From contig NC_051095.1 of NCBI RefSeq assembly GCF_901709675.1, forward strand, positions 15,451,456 through 15,515,455: a stretch of DNA of 64,000 nucleotides, given 5' to 3'. Made by a program: the position numbers and the translations under genes. The notes below the pieces were generated by a model. It had not been told where the DNA came from. It saw only the letters and a list, made by a program, of their open reading frames with translations, and made no database searches. The stretch's first letter is position 1, and each line of letters begins with the position of its first letter. Source of the DNA: Syngnathus acus (lineage: Eukaryota > Chordata > Actinopteri > Syngnathiformes > Syngnathidae). Positions 62,201 through 64,000 of the stretch are shown here, one piece after another.

Positions 62201-64000
62201 GTACCTCTTCCTTTTTTCATTTTTTAGCTCATGACAGACAATATAGTAGTCTTGATTTTAGTTTACTCCCAAAAGTAAAGTTTCGGCCATCAAATTGCAC
62301 GCAGTCCTACTGAGGAATGTTCTAATTTTGATTCATTCCACGAGACAAGAGAATATAAAAAAACTTAGAACTCATTGTTACATTTTGAAGTTTTATACTT
62401 TTTTGCCCCCGCAATTGATAATCATTCTTTGAATAACTGGTGAAATTGTTGCCTAATTGAATTTCGTTTTACTTTAACTGGGATTATACAATTTCATTTT
62501 GACTATTATGAAATCTAAATTCAATGCTTGGACTACGCGTGCCCTAGCAATGCAGCCACGTGCTGCACTCCACTTCGTTTTGCTTCAGTTGCTGTATTTA
62601 ATCCACTTACACGTAATGCAAACATCAGTCTGTGCTCCGGATCTCCGAGACCTCAAAGGTGATGGATGATGACGGGCGGGGACTCTTAAATGCTCAGAGA
62701 GGGGGGAGCGAGCCGATGCGGTCAAAACGCCTGTTGTAACTCTGAAGGGAAAAAGAATTATGTGCACCTCAAAATGTTGCCCCTGAGAAGAAGTAAGACG
62801 GACACACTCCCTCGAGCAGTGCTGAGCAGACAATTTGTAAGTGTGGAAACTATTAGAAAGTTGTCTTTAATTATCACAAGTGGGAGGTGACAAGCTGGAC
62901 AGACTTTTAATGCAGGAGCAAAATAAATGTGCAACACCGCCACTGCTTGATTCCATAGTAAGGTCACACAAGCCTCGTAACTTCAAATATACAGCCTATA
63001 TAATCTTCCAACATACCTGCAAAGCACACCAAAAGGCTTTGATGTAAATTGTGTCATCTGTTAAAATGTCTAACTTGGAAATGCATTTGTATCGCTCTTT
63101 TGCGTATTATTTACAATCTAGTTAGTGTAACAAGAATGTAGTGCGTGTGAGTTTGACTGCGCTATGGGCTTCAGACGGATGTACCAGACAGATAAGCAGT
63201 GCAGAGTTGGAGAGTTGGAGCACAGGTCATCATTCATTCCTCTGTCCCTCCTCCATTCCTGGATATTTGTCTTTGGGAACTACCAGTGTGCTACAAGTGT
63301 GAAGGTCGGTGATCCAGATGTTCCTCCGTGGCTAACGTCGGTGCGCCACCGTTCGCCCCGCTCAGCCCAACAGGCTCGTCACTCTGCCGGCACCTCTTTA
63401 ATGAAAGTAGCGCTCATAAAAATGATGCGGAGACCTTTGAACGAGCCCTCAGCGTCAACGTTCCATGTTGTTTTGCCATAAGGGGGAGTGGAGAACAGGA
63501 TGGCTCTCAACAAGTTAACACCAGTGCGTGGGAAGGGCAGCTAGGGGGGGTCCGTGTTGGTGTGGTGCGCCTGCTTTCCCTCTGACTTTGACCTCTCCAC
63601 ATCTCACCTCTTGTTACCACTTTTTTTTTTCTCCTTCGGATGCCTTAAATCCTGTGGTGACAGTTGTTACTCTCTTGCTTAACTATTTGCAGACTCCACA
63701 CACACCAGCCACAACATTAAGCGCATATTCTCAGGAGATCCAATTCAAAAGCTGTATCAAAAATTCAGATTCCTATCCAGTGAAATGCAGGCTTCGCCAA
63801 ATGATGGAGTTTGTTTTCTCTTGCTATTTTTACATCTTCAAAACAAAAGCAGGTGGTTAACTTGGTCATGTTTATTGTTCTGTTGTTAATAAAAATAAAA
63901 GGGACAAAACAAAACAGGCTGGCCTCGTAATACATCGTGGCCAAATGTTTTGGCTGTAACTATTGCGCAAGGCGATGTGGCCTCCAATTCATAATCATGG

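Larger units (their letters stand above)
56503..64000 (+). other. col23a1: col23a1 intron 2 (continues past the window)
   Basis: No further Gly-X-Y exon was found, so the intron is at least 7.5 kb. It contains a Tc1-like transposase relic (57893-58360), a hAT-like end (58446-58489), a CTCF-like motif (59093-59110), a 14-G run (59517-59530), an AT-alternating stretch (60563-60590), a repeat edge (62139-62200) and a TC/T run (63619-63632). Confidence 0.65.

Overview
This is nuclear DNA of a bony fish, most likely a percomorph teleost. The genes are intron-split with GT-AG junctions, many introns are about 80-400 bp, and the non-coding DNA carries repeat families that are common in teleosts. The species cannot be named from the sequence. 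Two conserved neighbourhoods are visible, both corresponding to human 5q35: mapk9 with rasgef1c, and clk4 with col23a1.

Layout. (1) 646-1780, + strand: the last five coding exons of a JNK kinase, best matched to mapk9 (JNK2). (2) 3446-6195, - strand, converging on mapk9: the C-terminal exons of an ARHGAP22/24/25-family (FilGAP-like) protein. No PH or RhoGAP exons could be found upstream. (3) About 6.2-39.7 kb: a long interval without a recognisable gene. It holds several interspersed repeats, two short inverted-repeat elements, a perfect palindrome and a CpG-rich block with a good splice donor near 29.0 kb. (4) 39983-46571, + strand: complete rasgef1c, 13 coding exons, 488 codons, preceded by a CCAAT/GC/TATA-type promoter; its 3' UTR carries a compound tetranucleotide repeat. 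(5) 49052-49669, - strand: an intronless tmem126a reading frame. (6) 50618-54409, + strand: complete clk4-like LAMMER kinase, 12 coding exons, 503 codons, head to head with tmem126a over a short shared promoter. (7) 55696 to the right edge, + strand: the first two coding exons of col23a1, then a long intron holding a decayed Tc1-like transposase and a hAT-type end.

The genes are not an operon and share no single pathway. mapk9 and the ARHGAP gene belong to stress-kinase and Rho/Rac signalling, rasgef1c activates Ras-family GTPases, clk4 phosphorylates SR splicing factors, tmem126a serves mitochondrial complex I assembly, and col23a1 is a transmembrane collagen.

Most worth a second look: the ARHGAP-family gene beside mapk9 (the same pairing is seen for MAPK8-ARHGAP22 and MAPK10-ARHGAP24 in mammals), apparently with only its C-terminal half; the intronless tmem126a sharing a promoter with clk4; and a (TG)9 tract abutting a splice acceptor inside the RasGEF domain of rasgef1c. 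No clearly undescribed multi-gene system was found.
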